Source: JANNRR01 sp031401675 (GTDB lineage Bacteria; Pseudomonadota; Alphaproteobacteria; Rhodobacterales; Rhodobacteraceae). From it: a stretch of DNA of 64,000 nt. Where the stretch lies: contig JANNRR010000011.1 of assembly GCA_031401675.1 (NCBI GenBank), positions 1-64,000 on the forward strand. Reading direction: 5' to 3'. Below the pieces are notes generated by a model. It searched no databases. It had not been told where the DNA came from and worked only from the letters and a program-made list of their open reading frames with translations. The translations under genes and the position numbers were made by a program. Below are positions 1 to 9,655 of the stretch, piece after piece (position 1 is the stretch's first letter; each line of letters begins with the position of its first letter).

Positions 1-1
1 C

Positions 2-139
2 CAGACCTGGCTCAACGATGTCGCCGCCCTCATGAACAACCGCCCGAGAAAGACCCTCGGCTGGAAAACCCCCGCCGAAGCCATGGCCGTCGAAATCGCG
101 GCCTTCAGATCAACCGTTGCGCTTGAAACTGGAATCTAA
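2..139 (+). mobile_element. IS30-family transposase, C-terminal 45 residues (cut by window edge)
   Basis: An open frame enters from the left edge and ends at a TAA. Its translation contains NNRPRKTLGWKTPAEA, the typical end of IS30-family DDE transposases, where the motif lies a few residues before the C terminus. Only the tail is in view, so completeness of the element cannot be judged. The right end of the IS should lie within a few tens of bases of the stop; the inverted repeat cannot be defined without the left end. The element abuts a truncated nuclease gene on the opposite strand, which suggests it inserted into that gene. Confidence 0.8.
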
Positions 140-515
140 GCAGTGTCAGTTTGGGATTTTCCAGTACTTCGAGATCAAGTATCTGGGCCAAACTCGCCGC
201 GAGCGTCCTTCTCAAAGTAGACTGTCGAGCCGCTCCGGCAACATGGTTCCTAGTAATGCGGCCTTGCAGAGTCTGACTATACTTCCTGCCCGAGGGCCAG
301 CTCGTCGCACCCGCCTGTCCGACATAAATGAGCCCGGACGCCATCTCTGCGCCAAGGCCCATCGAAAGGTCTGATGCCCCCGCCTTATCTACCCACCAAG
401 AATACAGGCCGGGACCTTCATCACCATTCCAGATCAAATGTTGCACAGAAATGGCTAGTTGGCTAGTTCGCAACACCATGACGGCGGACTCAACGTCGCT
501 CGATTGCGCCAGCAC
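140..515 (-). pseudogene. GIY-YIG-family nuclease, truncated by IS30 element
   Basis: A GTG start is preceded by a strong AGGAGG Shine-Dalgarno (complement of 521-526). The protein shows GLY at residues 36-38 and YVG at 64-66, which fit the paired GIY and YIG strands of this nuclease fold. GRITRNH follows at about 85-91 and a conserved STLRRTLAA helix at about 99-107. Homology fades around residue 110-115, where the frame runs into the end of the IS30 element, so the C-terminal part is missing. GIY-YIG domains occur in mobile-element, repair and restriction nucleases; the role of this one is unknown. The truncation makes function unlikely. Confidence 0.6.
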
Positions 516-621
516 TTCGACCTCCTGAATTACTCACTCTTCCTTCAAACTACGATGGTGAAATCTATTGCAAAGATCGAAACGTGGCTACAGGAAAACC
601 ATTTACGCTTGTAGTTCTCCG

Positions 622-650
622 TGACGGCGCGTGAATCACGCGCCCTACTC
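622..650. repeat. REP-like palindrome
   Basis: GGCGCGTG-AAT-CACGCGCC forms an 8-bp-arm hairpin (626-644) followed by CTAC. It resembles the dispersed GTAGGG(C/T)GCGTG-type palindromes seen between genes in many proteobacterial genomes. It lies in the otherwise empty gap between the nuclease remnant and the flavoprotein gene. No second copy was noticed in this window, so the family assignment is from general knowledge. Confidence 0.5.
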
Positions 651-713
651 TGGGACCACCCACTCCCTAATTTTCCCTTAACGCAACCACCCCAACCCCT
701 TGATCCAAAACCA

Positions 714-737
714 CAAAAAAATGTCTCACTGTGAGAC
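714..737 (-). terminator. Palindrome plus T-run, likely terminator of the flavoprotein gene
   Basis: GTCTCACTGTGAGAC (723-737) is a perfect 15-bp palindrome. It is followed on the minus strand by seven T residues, immediately after the stop codon of the leftward flavoprotein gene. This is the layout of an intrinsic terminator. A near copy with the same A-run and the same GACGCTC flank occurs at 17645-17670, where no gene ends, so the sequence may also be a dispersed repeat. Confidence 0.5.
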
Positions 738-744
738 GCTCCCC

Positions 745-2724
745 CTAAACCGCCATCCCCGCCCGCCGCCCCTCATAGATCGCCATCACCGCCGACCGCG
801 CTGCCACCGCATCCCCCACCGACGAAGCCGCCACTCCCATCCCGGCCAACTCGGTCCCGACCCCGTCCTCGGGCACATTGGTCCCCGACAGCACCAGCGT
901 ATCGGCGGCCACAAAAACCTCCGGCCCGGCGAAATCCGTGATCACCGCCCCGTCCCCCCGCCATTCCAGAATGACCGCCTCCGGATGAAACACCGCCCCC
1001 AACACCCGCAGCCGCTTGCGCAAGGCCACATCCGCCGCGGTCCTCTCCACTTCCTTGGCCACCATCCCCGCCGGCGTCACCACCACCACCTGATGCCCGG
1101 CCTCGGCCAGATAGAGCGCCGTCCCCGCCCCCTTCCAGTTCGCTCCCTCGTCCAGCAGCAACACCCGTTTACCCACCCGCACCTCGCGCCGCATCACCGC
1201 CTCCACGGTACAGACATTGCCCCGCTCGATCCCCGGCAACCGGTCCAGATGCGGCAGCCCGCGCTGAAACCCCGCCGCGTCCGGCTGCGACCCGGTGGCC
1301 AGGATCACATGCTCCGCCCCGAACGCCGCCACGTCCTCGGCGTCCCAGGCGGTGTTGAATCGCACCTCGACCTGATGCTTCCCAAGCTGCCGCTCCTGCC
1401 AGTCGATCCAGTCCAGAATCTGCCCCCGTCGCGTCTGCATCCCCGCCAGCCGGAACGCCCCGCCCAACTGCGCCCCTGCCTCGACCAGCGTCACCCGGTG
1501 CCCGCGCTCGGCGGCCACCCGTGCCGCCTCCATCCCCGCCGGCCCGCCGCCCACCACCAGCACCCGCTTGGGGCTCGCAGTTGGCGGATGCCCGTCGCCG
1601 CCCCACTCGAACTCCCGCCCGGCAGAGGGGTTGACCAGACACGATATCCAGTAATCCCGGAACCGCCGCCCCCAGCACATCTGGTTGCACGACAGGCACG
1701 GCCGGATATCCCCCGCCCGCCCGGCCTTCGCCTTGTTGGCCAGATGCGGGTCGGCGATCTGCCCGCGCACGATCGACACCATGTCTGCCTGCCCCGAAGC
1801 GATCACATAATCCGCGTTTTCCGCGGTGCGGATGTGGCTTTCCGCCTGTACCCGGGTATGGCTGCAAACCGCCATCAACGCCTCGGCATAGGGCACCCCC
1901 AGCTTGTCGGCAAAGAACACGTCGGGAATGATCCCGGTAAAATCGAAATAGCTGCCGGTGCCGCAGGTGACATAGTCGATCAGGGCGCGCGCGTCATGCC
2001 AGGCCACCACCTCCTGCGTCGCCTCCACCGACAGTGACGCCTTGACCGCGGGGTCCAGATTGACCGCCATGCCGATGATGAAATCATCCCCCGCCATGGC
2101 CCGGATCCGACCCATGATCTCGGCCCCGAACCGCACCCGGTTTTCCAGCGACCCGCCCCAGCGATCGGTCCGGCGGTTGTTGTACGGCGTCCAGAACTGG
2201 TCGATCAGCGCGTTATAGGCGGCGAACAGTTCCACACCGTCGAACCCCGCCGCCTGCGCTCGCCGCGCCGCCTGCACGTAGCCGTCGATCACGTCCTCGA
2301 TCTCGGCCTCGGTCATCCGGTGCGAGCCGTCGGAGTCGTGAAACGACGGCAGTCCCGACGGCGACCAGTTGGCGTGAAAGGAATTGTCGGCATCGCCATG
2401 CTGGCCGACATGGTAAAGCTGGTGCAGGATCACCGCGCCCTCGTCATGCACCGCCTCGGTGATCGCCCGGAAATGCGGGATGATGTCATCGGTACCGGCC
2501 TTGAAATTGCCCCGCGTCAGCACTGCGCCTGCATGCACCGGCACCGGCTCCACCACGATCATCGCCGCCCCACCGCGCGCCCTCTCGCGGTAATAGCCCA
2601 GATGCCGCGCCCCGGGCAGGCCGCCCTCGGCCATGTTGGCGGTATGCGCCCCGAACACGATGCGGTTGCGCAGGGTCTGGCCGCGCAGTTGCAACGGCTG
2701 AAACAGGTGGGCAAATTCGGTCAT
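745..2724 (-). CDS. NADH:flavin oxidoreductase / trimethylamine-dehydrogenase-type flavo-iron-sulfur protein
   Basis: The 659-residue protein has an N-terminal old-yellow-enzyme TIM barrel (about 1-335). A 4Fe-4S ligand set follows at Cys343, Cys346, Cys350 and Cys362, and then an FAD/NAD-binding half beginning with VVGGGPAGMEA (about 391-400). This architecture belongs to trimethylamine/dimethylamine dehydrogenase, 2,4-dienoyl-CoA reductase and N-methylproline demethylase relatives, which oxidise small amines or reduce enoyl compounds in the cytoplasm. The start chosen is the ATG giving MTEFAHLFQP, preceded by GGAG eight bases upstream; a 13-residue longer form has no support. It is transcribed leftward, downstream of the sterol-desaturase-family gene. 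The substrate cannot be fixed from sequence; an N-demethylase role is one option. Confidence 0.85.
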   Translation of the reverse strand: MTEFAHLFQPLQLRGQTLRNRIVFGAHTANMAEGGLPGARHLGYYRERARGGAAMIVVEPVPVHAGAVLTRGNFKAGTDDIIPHFRAITEAVHDEGAVILHQLYHVGQHGDADNSFHANWSPSGLPSFHDSDGSHRMTEAEIEDVIDGYVQAARRAQAAGFDGVELFAAYNALIDQFWTPYNNRRTDRWGGSLENRVRFGAEIMGRIRAMAGDDFIIGMAVNLDPAVKASLSVEATQEVVAWHDARALIDYVTCGTGSYFDFTGIIPDVFFADKLGVPYAEALMAVCSHTRVQAESHIRTAENADYVIASGQADMVSIVRGQIADPHLANKAKAGRAGDIRPCLSCNQMCWGRRFRDYWISCLVNPSAGREFEWGGDGHPPTASPKRVLVVGGGPAGMEAARVAAERGHRVTLVEAGAQLGGAFRLAGMQTRRGQILDWIDWQERQLGKHQVEVRFNTAWDAEDVAAFGAEHVILATGSQPDAAGFQRGLPHLDRLPGIERGNVCTVEAVMRREVRVGKRVLLLDEGANWKGAGTALYLAEAGHQVVVVTPAGMVAKEVERTAADVALRKRLRVLGAVFHPEAVILEWRGDGAVITDFAGPEVFVAADTLVLSGTNVPEDGVGTELAGMGVAASSVGDAVAARSAVMAIYEGRRAGMAV

Positions 2725-2948
2725 GGCATCCACTCCGGCTGACAGGCCATTGCAGGATTTCATGGCCCGGGGCGACTGGATAGCCCTGTATGCGACCCCG
2801 GGTGTCGCCGCTGTCCGATCCGGGTCCGGGCCGCAAACCCGACCGGCGGCCGCTGGCCCCTTCGCCCCGACGACAGCCCGAGGGCCAAACCAGCCGCCGC
2901 TCCGCAGGATCGCATCGGATCATCTGCCCGGACCAATTGCCGGCCGCG

Positions 2949-3989
2949 TCACCCGTTGTGATCGTTTACCCGGGACCGTTTCGCTGCAAAGCGCGCCTCC
3001 ATCAGGGCGTCGCCCGCCTTGCTGCCATCGTGAAAGGTCCCGAACCAGCGGTCCAGCGGGGTCGGGCCATCGGCATAGTTCACTTCGAAATACCTGTGGT
3101 GCAGGTAGTGCGAAAACGCATGCGTATCCATGCCCGCATCGTCGCCCGCAACGATCTTGTCAAAGCCGATATGCCCGACAACCGCCCCCAGACCGGCATA
3201 GTGCAGGTGATAGACCGCCAGCAGCGGGTGCGATGGCAGGATCAGGTGGATCAGGGCACCGCTGAAATACAGCAGATGCTCGGCGGGGTGCATCGACAGA
3301 CTGGACCAGGGGCTGGGGTTCACCGAATTGTGGTGCACCGAATGGATCCACCGGTACAGCACAGGCACATGGATCAGCCGGTGCACCAGATAGAAATGGA
3401 TGTCGTGAAAGAACGGCACCAACAGCCCGACAAGCGCGATCTGCCAAAGCCGGGCATCAGGCCAAAGCGTATAGCCATTGGCAAAGGCCCACAGCACGCC
3501 AACCTCATAGGCGGTCCACAGCGGCACGCCGGTCAGAAAGGTGCGCATCATCCCTTCGATGTTCTGGCCGCCGAACAGGAAGGCATCGCTTTTGGCATCG
3601 TTCGGGAACCTGGCATTGTATTTGAAGGCGTTGCCCTGACGGCGGGCAATGTAAAGGCGCAGCTCGAATGCGCCGTAGAACAGGAATACGGCGACCGAAT
3701 TGCGGATCGCCAGCCAGGCGACCCAGCCGGGGCTGACGGTTTTCAGCGTCTCGGTGCCCGGGGTCAGCCACAGCCACGCGGCGGCGGCGGCCGCGAACAG
3801 CAGCAGATTCCAGGGCAGGAAATAATGCGGCAGCCAGGCCAGGAACTCGGCAGGGCGCGGCGGATAGACAAAGACCGGCGCGGTTTTCAGCGGGTCTTTC
3901 GGCGTCCAGTTCTGGCGCTTGTCTCGGGTGCCAAAGGTCAGATCATCCATGCTAAACCTGTCGTCCGGGGCTGCATTGACCTGCATCAT
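2949..3989 (-). CDS. Sterol desaturase / fatty acid hydroxylase family membrane protein
   Basis: Membrane di-iron oxygenase of 346 residues with several hydrophobic stretches (about 55-75, 90-108, 158-172, 183-196, 242-262). The three histidine boxes of the superfamily are present: H198-x4-H203, H216-xx-H219-H220 and H294-xx-H297-H298. Such enzymes use iron and oxygen to hydroxylate or desaturate lipids or sterol-like substrates in the membrane. Two adjacent ATG codons open the frame; an internal ATG at residue 14 is an alternative start and would clear the divergent promoter region. The gene shares a divergent intergenic region with the dehydratase/ABC operon to its right. The substrate is unknown. 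Confidence 0.85.
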   Translation of the reverse strand: MMQVNAAPDDRFSMDDLTFGTRDKRQNWTPKDPLKTAPVFVYPPRPAEFLAWLPHYFLPWNLLLFAAAAAAWLWLTPGTETLKTVSPGWVAWLAIRNSVAVFLFYGAFELRLYIARRQGNAFKYNARFPNDAKSDAFLFGGQNIEGMMRTFLTGVPLWTAYEVGVLWAFANGYTLWPDARLWQIALVGLLVPFFHDIHFYLVHRLIHVPVLYRWIHSVHHNSVNPSPWSSLSMHPAEHLLYFSGALIHLILPSHPLLAVYHLHYAGLGAVVGHIGFDKIVAGDDAGMDTHAFSHYLHHRYFEVNYADGPTPLDRWFGTFHDGSKAGDALMEARFAAKRSRVNDHNG

Positions 3990-4013
3990 AATGGTAGTAT
4001 GGTAGCATGACCA
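3976..4013 (+). promoter_or_regulatory. Putative promoter and GntR-type operator for the dehydratase/ABC operon
   Basis: TTGACC (3976-3981) and TATGGT (3998-4003) are separated by 16 bp and could be a -35/-10 pair reading right. They are followed by TGGT-AGCATG-ACCA (4000-4013), an inverted repeat of the TGGT/ACCA type used by FadR-class GntR repressors. ATGGTAGT/ATGGTAGC is also tandemly repeated at 3991-4006. A GntR regulator of this class is encoded at the end of the operon, so autoregulation is plausible. This is inference from pattern only. Confidence 0.35.
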
Positions 4014-4204
4014 GAGGGGATTCGCATGGCTGAAACAATCCGGTCGGGATTGGCGCGGGGCATCCGGGGGGGCCGGTCGCTGCCCGCGGCAAAAGCGGGC
4101 AAGGTGTCATACCTGATGCCCGACACGGCGCGCTGCATCACAGGACAGCCGATCCGCAACGGCTTGTGGTCGCCGGTCGGCGGCGCACCGGAACAGCATC
4201 CCGC

Positions 4205-5443
4205 ATGACCATCGCCGATATCCGCGCCACGACAGTTGCCATGCCGCTGCAGGCACCGCTGCGCCACGCGGCGGGCGCGCACTGGGGCCGGTTCATCCGC
4301 ACGATCGTCGAGGTTGTGGGCGATGACGGCCTGTCAGGCTGGGGCGAAATGGGCGGCGGCGGCGAAAGCGCCGAAGCAGCGGTGCGCAGCATGCTGCCCT
4401 ATCTGAACGGCCACGATCCGCTGCAACTGGAACAGTTGCGGTGGAAGATCATGAACCCCACGGCGTCTCTGTACAACAACCGGCTGCAACTGCATGCGGC
4501 GCTTGAAATGGCCTGCATGGATCTTGCGGGCAAACAGCTGGGCCTGCGCGCCTGCGACTTGCTGGGCGGTGCCATCCGCACGCGCATCGATTTCGCATCC
4601 TATCTGTTCTACCGCTACGAACAGGATGGCGCGGGCGGCGAGACCATGCCCGACGAGATTGTCGCCCACGCCAAGGCGCTGAAGGCCGAACACGGCTTTC
4701 GGGTGCACAAGCTCAAGGGCGGTCATTTCGCGCCCGATCATGACATTGCGGTGATGCAGGCGCTTGGCGATGCCTTCCCCCGCGACCGGTTGCGGCTGGA
4801 CCCGAACGCCGCCTGGTCGGTCGAGGAAAGCATCCGCGTCGGCCATGCCATCGCACCCTTGAACAATGACTATTTCGAAGACCCGACCTGGGGCCTCGAA
4901 GGCATGCGCCGGGTGCGGGAACGCCAGCCGATTCCGACCGCCACCAACATGGTCGTGGTCAACTTTGAACAGTTGGCCGCCTGCATGAAACACAGCCTTG
5001 TCGATGTGATCCTGCTCGACACCACCTTCTGGGGCGGTTTGCGGCAGGCATACAAGGCGGGCTGCGTGATGGAAACGTTCCAGCATTCGGCAGCGGTGCA
5101 TTCGTCGGGCGAACTGGGGATTCAGCTGGCCTCGATGTTGCATCTGGGGGCGGCGCTGCCGAACCTGAACTTTGCCGCCGATGCGCATTACCATCACCTG
5201 ACCGACGACATCATCGTCGGCGGCAAGTTGCGCTACGTCGATGGCGGCATCGACCTGCCGCCCGGCCCCGGACTTGGGGTCGAGGTCGACCGCGAAAAGC
5301 TGGCGCAGTATGCCGAACACTATCGCAGCGTCGGTGGCTATGCCTATGACCGCGATCCGGGCCGGCCCGGCTGGTATGCGATCTGGCCGGAACAGCGTTG
5401 GGCCGATCCTGCCCTGAAACGCCCCGGTGGCGGGCATGGCTGA
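4205..5443 (+). CDS. Glucarate-dehydratase-like enolase superfamily enzyme
   Basis: The 412-residue protein is an enolase-superfamily acid-sugar dehydratase of the glucarate dehydratase type. Visible catalytic features are K169-x-K171 (HKLKGG), D199/N201 (DPNAAW), E225, the C-terminal H299 in HSSGELGI and D326 in FAADAHYHH. Together they match the KxK / D / E / N / H-D arrangement of GlucD rather than that of mandelate racemase proper. The reaction is expected to be removal of water from an aldarate to a keto-deoxy acid in the cytoplasm. The start at [10 protein letters not shown] is used; a 13-residue extension is possible. It is the first gene of an operon with a CUT1 sugar importer, so the importer probably delivers its substrate or a precursor. 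The exact sugar acid is not determined. Confidence 0.85.
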   Translation: MTIADIRATTVAMPLQAPLRHAAGAHWGRFIRTIVEVVGDDGLSGWGEMGGGGESAEAAVRSMLPYLNGHDPLQLEQLRWKIMNPTASLYNNRLQLHAALEMACMDLAGKQLGLRACDLLGGAIRTRIDFASYLFYRYEQDGAGGETMPDEIVAHAKALKAEHGFRVHKLKGGHFAPDHDIAVMQALGDAFPRDRLRLDPNAAWSVEESIRVGHAIAPLNNDYFEDPTWGLEGMRRVRERQPIPTATNMVVVNFEQLAACMKHSLVDVILLDTTFWGGLRQAYKAGCVMETFQHSAAVHSSGELGIQLASMLHLGAALPNLNFAADAHYHHLTDDIIVGGKLRYVDGGIDLPPGPGLGVEVDREKLAQYAEHYRSVGGYAYDRDPGRPGWYAIWPEQRWADPALKRPGGGHG

Positions 5444-6560
5444 GGTCACGCTGCGCGAACTGGTCAAGGTCTATGGCCGCGACCTGGCGGTGCGCGGCAT
5501 CGATCTGGTCATCCCGGACGGCGCCTTCGTGGTGCTGGTCGGGCCTTCGGGCTGCGGCAAGTCCACGACGCTGCGGATGATTGCCGGCCTTGAAAGCATC
5601 AGCCACGGCGAATTGCGGATCGATGGCAAACTGGCCAACGACCTGCCCAGCCAGGACCGGGGCGTGGCGATGGTGTTCCAGACCTACGCGCTCTATCCGC
5701 ATCTGTCGGTGCAGGACAATCTGGCGTTTTCGCTGAAACTGGCCGGGATGAAACCCGCCGAGGCCAAGGCGCGGACCGACAAGGCCGTGGCTGCGCTGGA
5801 GCTTGGTCCCTATCTGCACCGCCGCCCGGCCGATCTGTCCGGCGGGCAGCGCCAGCGGGTCGCCATGGGCCGGGCCATCGTGCGCGAGCCGCAGGTGTTC
5901 CTGTTCGATGAACCCCTGTCGAACCTCGACGCCAAACTGCGCAACCAGATGCGGGTCGAGATCAAGCGGCTGCAGCACCGCCTGAAGGTGACCACGATCT
6001 ATGTCACCCATGATCAGGTCGAGGCGATGACGCTGGCCGACATCATGGTGGTGATGAAGGACGGGCTGATTGCCCAGCAGGGCAGCCCGCTGGAGATATT
6101 CGAGAATCCGGCCGACCAGTTCGTGGCAGGCTTCATCGGCACGCCGCAGATGAACTTTTTCCGCGGGCACCTGCAGCAGTCGGGCGGCAGCTGGCGGTTT
6201 GTCGGCCCGGTCCTGACCCTGCCCGTCGACCCGGCCCGCTTTGGCGCGAACCTGACCGATGGCCGTCCCGTCACCGCCGGCCTGCGGAGCGAAGATATCG
6301 TGCCGCTGGGCCATGGCCTGCAGCCCGCCGGCAACTGCATCGTGACCGCCACCGTGGGCCTGACCGAAATGCTTGGCAACGAAACCCTGCTCTTTGCCGA
6401 ACTGGGACCCGAATCGGCAAAGGCGCCGTTCGTCGCCCGCATGCAGCAGCCCCGCATGGTGGCCGATGGTGAAAAGCTGCAGTTCCACATCAATGCCGCG
6501 CGTGTGCATCTGTTCGACGCGCAGTCCGAAACGACGCTGAAGACGCCACCGGGGGCGTGA
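5436..6560 (+). CDS. ABC transporter ATP-binding protein, UgpC/MsmK class
   Basis: ATPase of 374 residues that energises the sugar importer encoded downstream. Walker A is GPSGCGKST (36-44). The signature LSGGQRQR, Walker B FLFDEP and the switch histidine in YVTHD follow in order. A C-terminal TOBE/MOP-like regulatory region from about residue 240 is typical of MalK/UgpC proteins of carbohydrate uptake class 1. The ATG overlaps the end of the dehydratase gene by 8 bases (ATGGCTGA), indicating translational coupling; a GTG nine bases upstream is a weaker alternative start. Confidence 0.95.
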   Translation: MAEVTLRELVKVYGRDLAVRGIDLVIPDGAFVVLVGPSGCGKSTTLRMIAGLESISHGELRIDGKLANDLPSQDRGVAMVFQTYALYPHLSVQDNLAFSLKLAGMKPAEAKARTDKAVAALELGPYLHRRPADLSGGQRQRVAMGRAIVREPQVFLFDEPLSNLDAKLRNQMRVEIKRLQHRLKVTTIYVTHDQVEAMTLADIMVVMKDGLIAQQGSPLEIFENPADQFVAGFIGTPQMNFFRGHLQQSGGSWRFVGPVLTLPVDPARFGANLTDGRPVTAGLRSEDIVPLGHGLQPAGNCIVTATVGLTEMLGNETLLFAELGPESAKAPFVARMQQPRMVADGEKLQFHINAARVHLFDAQSETTLKTPPGA

Positions 6561-6590
6561 CCCCGTGATTTCAAGGGAGGAACGAAAGAG

Positions 6591-7823
6591 ATGACCAGAT
6601 TCTCAAGACGGATGAGCACCGCCCTGGCCGCCGTTCTGGTGGCCGGGGCCGTTCAGGCACAAGAGGTGCAACTGTTCCATGACAAGGGCTTCTGGTCGGA
6701 ACAGATGCAGGCCGTCGGCGCGGCCTCGCTGGCCGCAACCGGGGTTTCGATCAAGGAAACACCCTATGCCAATGCCGAACAGTACAAGGCCTTCATTCAG
6801 GCCAGCATCGCCTCGGGCGAAACGCCGGGGATGTTCACCTGGTGGACCGGTTCGACCTTTGCCGAACTGGTGGCGACCGGCCAGATCGCGCCGCTGACCG
6901 ATCTCTGGGCCGAAATGACCGGCGACGGCCGCTATCAGGCCTCTGCGGCCGATCTGTTCACGGTCGATGGCGTTCCCTATGGCGTGCCGATGGTCCTGGC
7001 CCGCTGGGTGGTGCTGTATGACAAGGCCGCCTTTGCCAAGGCCGGGGTGACAGAGCCCAAGACCTGGGACGAACTGCTGGCCGCCGCCGCCGCGCTGAAA
7101 GCAGCCGGCACCACGCCGTTTCTGGCCACCACCCAGGACGGCTGGCGCGGCTTCATCTGGTTTCAGGAACTGATGCTGCGCACCAACCCCGAGGCATTCC
7201 TCGGCCTGAACGACGGCAGCGTCGCCTATGACAGCGACGCCGTGCGCAACGCATTCCAGATCTGGTCAAAGATGTATGCCGACGGCTGGTTCAGCGATCC
7301 CCGCTCGATCGAGGAGGTCAACGATTTTGCCCGTGGCGCCGGTGCGATGTACCTGATCGGCGAATGGGCGGTCGGCCTTGTGACCACCGCCGGCGTCGCG
7401 CCGGACAATCTGGGCGTGTTCATCATGCCCAACGCAACCGGCGTGGCCGAGCCTTCGGTGATCGTCGAAGGCGGCCCGGTGGTGATATCGACCGCAGCCG
7501 CTGCCGACGAAGCCACGATGAAGGCGCTGAAGTTCTGGGTCTCGACCGAGGGCGCGAATGCCTGGGGGGCGGCATCGGGCAACTACATCGGCAACGATCT
7601 GGCCAACCCGCCGAACGCCGTGGTGGCCGAAGTCAACGCCGATCTGGCCGCCAGCAAGGCCAGAGCCTATCTGCGCTGGTGGGAAGCGGTGCCGCCGGAT
7701 CTGCAGGGTGAGCTGGTCGCCGAAATGAACCGCTTCATGCTGGACCCGACCATGGCCACAGCCGAAAGCGTGATGGCCAACATGCAGGCGCTCAATGCCG
7801 ACTACTGGGCCGCAAAACAGTAG
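6591..7823 (+). CDS. Extracellular sugar-binding protein (family 1) of ABC importer
   Basis: Periplasmic solute-binding protein of 410 residues. A Sec signal peptide is clear: basic MTRFSRR, a hydrophobic stretch, then cleavage probably after VQA at residue 23. The body has the family-1 carbohydrate-binding pattern, including the WVVLYDKAAFAKAGV strand and the PKTWDELLAAA segment. A strong GGGAGG ribosome site precedes the ATG. It stands between the ATPase and the two permeases, so it captures the ligand for this importer. The coupled glucarate-dehydratase-like gene suggests a sugar acid or a glycoside of one. Ligand identity is inference. Confidence 0.93.
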   Translation: MTRFSRRMSTALAAVLVAGAVQAQEVQLFHDKGFWSEQMQAVGAASLAATGVSIKETPYANAEQYKAFIQASIASGETPGMFTWWTGSTFAELVATGQIAPLTDLWAEMTGDGRYQASAADLFTVDGVPYGVPMVLARWVVLYDKAAFAKAGVTEPKTWDELLAAAAALKAAGTTPFLATTQDGWRGFIWFQELMLRTNPEAFLGLNDGSVAYDSDAVRNAFQIWSKMYADGWFSDPRSIEEVNDFARGAGAMYLIGEWAVGLVTTAGVAPDNLGVFIMPNATGVAEPSVIVEGGPVVISTAAAADEATMKALKFWVSTEGANAWGAASGNYIGNDLANPPNAVVAEVNADLAASKARAYLRWWEAVPPDLQGELVAEMNRFMLDPTMATAESVMANMQALNADYWAAKQ

Positions 7824-7826
7824 ATC

Positions 7827-8780
7827 ATGACACGCTCCCCCGCCCAGGACGCCGACCTGCTGGCCCGCATCGGCATCGATGCGATTGCCAGACGCGAAGC
7901 GGCGCGGGGGCGCGTCAAGTTCCTTCTGGCCCTGGCCTTCATGGCCCCCGCCCTGTTGCTGGTGGGGGTCATGTTGCTGGGGCCGGTCCTGTACAACGTC
8001 TACCTGTCCTTCACCAAATGGCAGAAATTCGCCGGCTGGGACCTGTTTGCCGGGATCTCCAACTACACCAAACTCGGCAGCAGCCCGTTCTTTGCCGCCG
8101 CCCTGTCCAACACCATGATCTGGGTGGCGGCCTCCATCGTCTTTCCGATCCTGTTCGGCCTCGGTCTGGCACTGTTCTTTCGCGGCATCCGCGGGCAGGA
8201 GGTGTTCAAGTCGATCATCTTTCTGCCACGCATCCTCGCCCCGACGGCGGTGGGCGTGATGTGGTACTATCTCTATGCCCCGGGTGGCCTGCTCAACCTT
8301 GGGCTGGGGCTGCTCGGCGGGCAAAAGGTCAGCATCGGCTGGCTTTATCAGGATAACACCGTCACCCCCGCCATCATCGCGACCTTTGTCTGGCAGACCT
8401 CGGGTCTGGTCATGGTCCTGCTGCTGCTCGGGCTGGCCGCGATTCCGCGCGACCCGCTGGAAGCGGCAAAGATCGACGGCGCCACCCCGTGGCAGACCTT
8501 TCGCCATATCACCCTGCCGCTCCTGTCGCCGACCATCCTGATGGTCACCATCCTGTCGGTTCTGGCAGGATTCACCGTGTTCGACCTTCTGTGGGTGATG
8601 GGTTCAAGCTATCCGTCGCAGCGCACGCTGTCCCTGGCGGTGTTCATGTATTTCGAGGCGTTTCAGAAAGGCGGCTGGGCCTACGGCTCGGCGGTGGCAG
8701 TGGTGATCGGGCTGGTGGTGCTGGCGGTAACCTGGGTGCAGACAATCCTGCAGGCCCGCGTCGACCGGATGGTCCGGTGA
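7827..8780 (+). CDS. Sugar ABC transporter permease (MalF type)
   Basis: Inner-membrane permease of 317 residues with about six hydrophobic segments. The cytoplasmic EAA loop reads EAAKIDGATPWQTFRHITLP, the coupling helix that contacts the ATPase in CUT1 transporters. It starts three bases after the binding-protein stop, and its own stop overlaps the start of the next permease. It forms half of the membrane channel with the MalG-type partner. Confidence 0.95.
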   Translation: MTRSPAQDADLLARIGIDAIARREAARGRVKFLLALAFMAPALLLVGVMLLGPVLYNVYLSFTKWQKFAGWDLFAGISNYTKLGSSPFFAAALSNTMIWVAASIVFPILFGLGLALFFRGIRGQEVFKSIIFLPRILAPTAVGVMWYYLYAPGGLLNLGLGLLGGQKVSIGWLYQDNTVTPAIIATFVWQTSGLVMVLLLLGLAAIPRDPLEAAKIDGATPWQTFRHITLPLLSPTILMVTILSVLAGFTVFDLLWVMGSSYPSQRTLSLAVFMYFEAFQKGGWAYGSAVAVVIGLVVLAVTWVQTILQARVDRMVR

Positions 8781-9655
8781 TGGCCTTCGACACCGGCACC
8801 CTGGATTTCGACGCCATCATCAGGGCAGAACGGCGCAAGGCACGCTCTGGCAACTGGAAGGTGCTGGCCGGTGTGCTGATCGCCCTGATCTGGGTCGTGC
8901 CGTTCTGGTTCGTCCTGATGTCGATCTTCAAGACCACCGAGGAATACGCGATGAACTCGCCCCTGACCCTGCCCCGGGGCCCGGCACCCTTTCTCGACAA
9001 CGCGGCGGCGGCATGGCAGGACGGCGGCATGGGTCAGGCCATGCTGAACTCGGCGCTTTACGGTACGGTCGGGGCCGGTCTGGCGGTGTTTTTCGCGGCA
9101 ATGGCGTCGTTCGCGCTGGCGCGGATCGACTTTCCGCGCCGGACACTGTGGTTCATGCTGATCTTTGCCGGCACCGTGTTTCCGTTCCAGATGTATCTGA
9201 TCCCGCTGTTCTTTGGCTACCAGGCCGCCGGCCTGTTGAATTCGCGCATCGGGATGATCCTGTTCTACACCGCCGTCTGCGTGCCGTTTCCGACACTGGT
9301 CCTGCGCAACTTCATGATGGGCCTCAGCCGCGAGATGGACGAGGCGGCGCGGATGGACGGCGCGTCCGAGTTTACCGTGTTCTTCCGGATCGTGCTGCCC
9401 AACACCGTTGGCCCGATGGCCGCCGTTTTCCTGCTGCAGTTCACCTGGATCTGGAACGACCTGCTGTTTTCAACCGTGCTCGGCAACCGTCCCGAAACCC
9501 GGTCGATCATGAATGCGCTTCTGGTGTTTCAGGGCAGCTATTCGCAGACCGGCCCGAACGTCATCATGACCGCCGCCCTGATTGCGTCGCTGCCGTCCGT
9601 CGCGCTGTTCTTTCTGCTGCGCCGCCACTTCATGGAAGGGCTGCGCGTGTCATGA
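8780..9655 (+). CDS. Sugar ABC transporter permease (MalG type)
   Basis: Permease of 291 residues. An N-terminal transmembrane helix (about 26-46) is followed by five more, with the EAA loop EAARMDGASEFTVFFRIVLP. The start ATG overlaps the previous stop (TGATG), which fixes the start and implies coupling. The C terminus ends in HFMEGLRVS, a common ending of MalG-class permeases. It partners with the MalF-type permease of the same operon. Confidence 0.95.
   Translation: MAFDTGTLDFDAIIRAERRKARSGNWKVLAGVLIALIWVVPFWFVLMSIFKTTEEYAMNSPLTLPRGPAPFLDNAAAAWQDGGMGQAMLNSALYGTVGAGLAVFFAAMASFALARIDFPRRTLWFMLIFAGTVFPFQMYLIPLFFGYQAAGLLNSRIGMILFYTAVCVPFPTLVLRNFMMGLSREMDEAARMDGASEFTVFFRIVLPNTVGPMAAVFLLQFTWIWNDLLFSTVLGNRPETRSIMNALLVFQGSYSQTGPNVIMTAALIASLPSVALFFLLRRHFMEGLRVS

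Noticed and set aside
745..2037. Long plus-strand open frame rich in His/Arg/Pro opposite the flavoprotein gene
   Set aside because: It is the complement of a clear coding sequence in GC-rich DNA. Its composition is typical of antisense frames and it has no family resemblance. The same holds for the other long frames opposite iolC, iolD, the dehydratases and the GT39 genes.
4026..4208. Possible 60-residue leader protein before the glucarate-dehydratase-like gene
   Set aside because: No conserved features and no good ribosome site. The region is better explained as promoter and untranslated leader.
5067..5090. TGGAAACGTTCCA as a further RpiR operator
   Set aside because: It has a 3-bp instead of 6-bp spacer and lies inside the glucarate-dehydratase-like coding region, so it is probably chance.
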